Assembly: GCA_016931365.1 (NCBI GenBank)
Contig: JAFGEY010000289.1
Coordinates: forward strand, 1 to 5,151
Reading direction: 5' to 3'
DNA: 5,151 bases
Origin: Anaerolineae bacterium
GTDB lineage: Bacteria; Chloroflexota; Anaerolineae; JAFGEY01
Part shown: positions 5,073 to 5,151 of the stretch, one piece after another
How the letters are laid out: each line of letters begins with the position of its first letter
Position numbering within the stretch: the first letter of the stretch is position 1
Notes under the pieces: model-generated
The model's database searches: none
What the model was told of the DNA's origin: nothing
What the model saw: only the letters and a program-made list of their open reading frames with translations
Translations under genes and position numbers: made by a program

Positions 5073-5151
5073 TCAGCCTGACGGCACAGCAAGTGGCTGA
5101 AGAAAAGACGGATAGAAAGGATTGCCGTTCAGCGCTCGCTCCAGTGCTTCA
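5073..5151 (-). CDS. Possible C-terminal end of a converging gene, partial
   Basis: Read on the minus strand from the right edge, a frame gives 25 residues including ERALNGNPFYPSFLQPLAVP and ends with TGA at 5075-5073. The composition reads like real protein and the position, tail to tail with the regulator and separated from it by repeats, suits a gene end. The stretch is short, and the plus strand is also open here without a good start, so this is tentative. No family can be named. Confidence 0.35.
   Translation of the reverse strand, partial: EALERALNGNPFYPSFLQPLAVPSG

Overview
The window is moderately GC-rich bacterial DNA with compact, mostly co-directional genes, Shine-Dalgarno sites of the AGGAG type usually 5-9 nt from the start, and sigma70-like promoters. 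Nothing in it fixes the taxon. The mix of genes (a free-standing CBM9-like protein, a TIM-barrel sugar isomerase, an Ldh2-type dehydrogenase and an OmpR-type regulator) would suit a heterotrophic environmental bacterium, for example from the Chloroflexota, but that is a guess from style only.

Layout. Most of the window (1-4169) is transcribed on the minus strand in two blocks. The upstream block runs from 4169 down to 1993. It holds a membrane-anchored alpha/beta hydrolase, then a small reading frame that appears frameshifted or eroded (3238-2845), then a CBM9-like carbohydrate-binding protein. Spacings are 10 and 21 nt, so it looks like one operon. The second block runs from 1919 to the left edge and has its own strong promoter candidate (TTGAAA-17-TACAAT) just behind the CBM9-like gene. 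It holds an HD-domain phosphohydrolase with a YHNxxH signature, a sugar isomerase/epimerase and the N-terminal 67 residues of an Ldh2-family dehydrogenase. A 36-bp imperfect hairpin lies between the last two genes.

On the plus strand, facing away from the hydrolase, is one gene for an OmpR/PhoB-type response regulator (4306-5001). No histidine kinase gene is visible beside it. The 136-bp divergent intergenic region has back-to-back promoter candidates with overlapping -35 elements and three phased TACCAC-like motifs that could be an operator. After the regulator comes a cluster of inverted and direct repeats ending in a perfect 12-bp palindrome (5007-5064). A possible gene tail converges from the right edge.

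Interpretation. The left block fits small-molecule carbohydrate or hydroxy-acid metabolism (isomerase/epimerase followed by an NAD(P)-dependent dehydrogenase). The right block fits an envelope-facing hydrolase that may be controlled by the divergent regulator. I did not find convincing evidence of a new biological system. The best leads are the broken small gene, the divergent control region, the two intergenic repeat structures and the unassigned HD protein.
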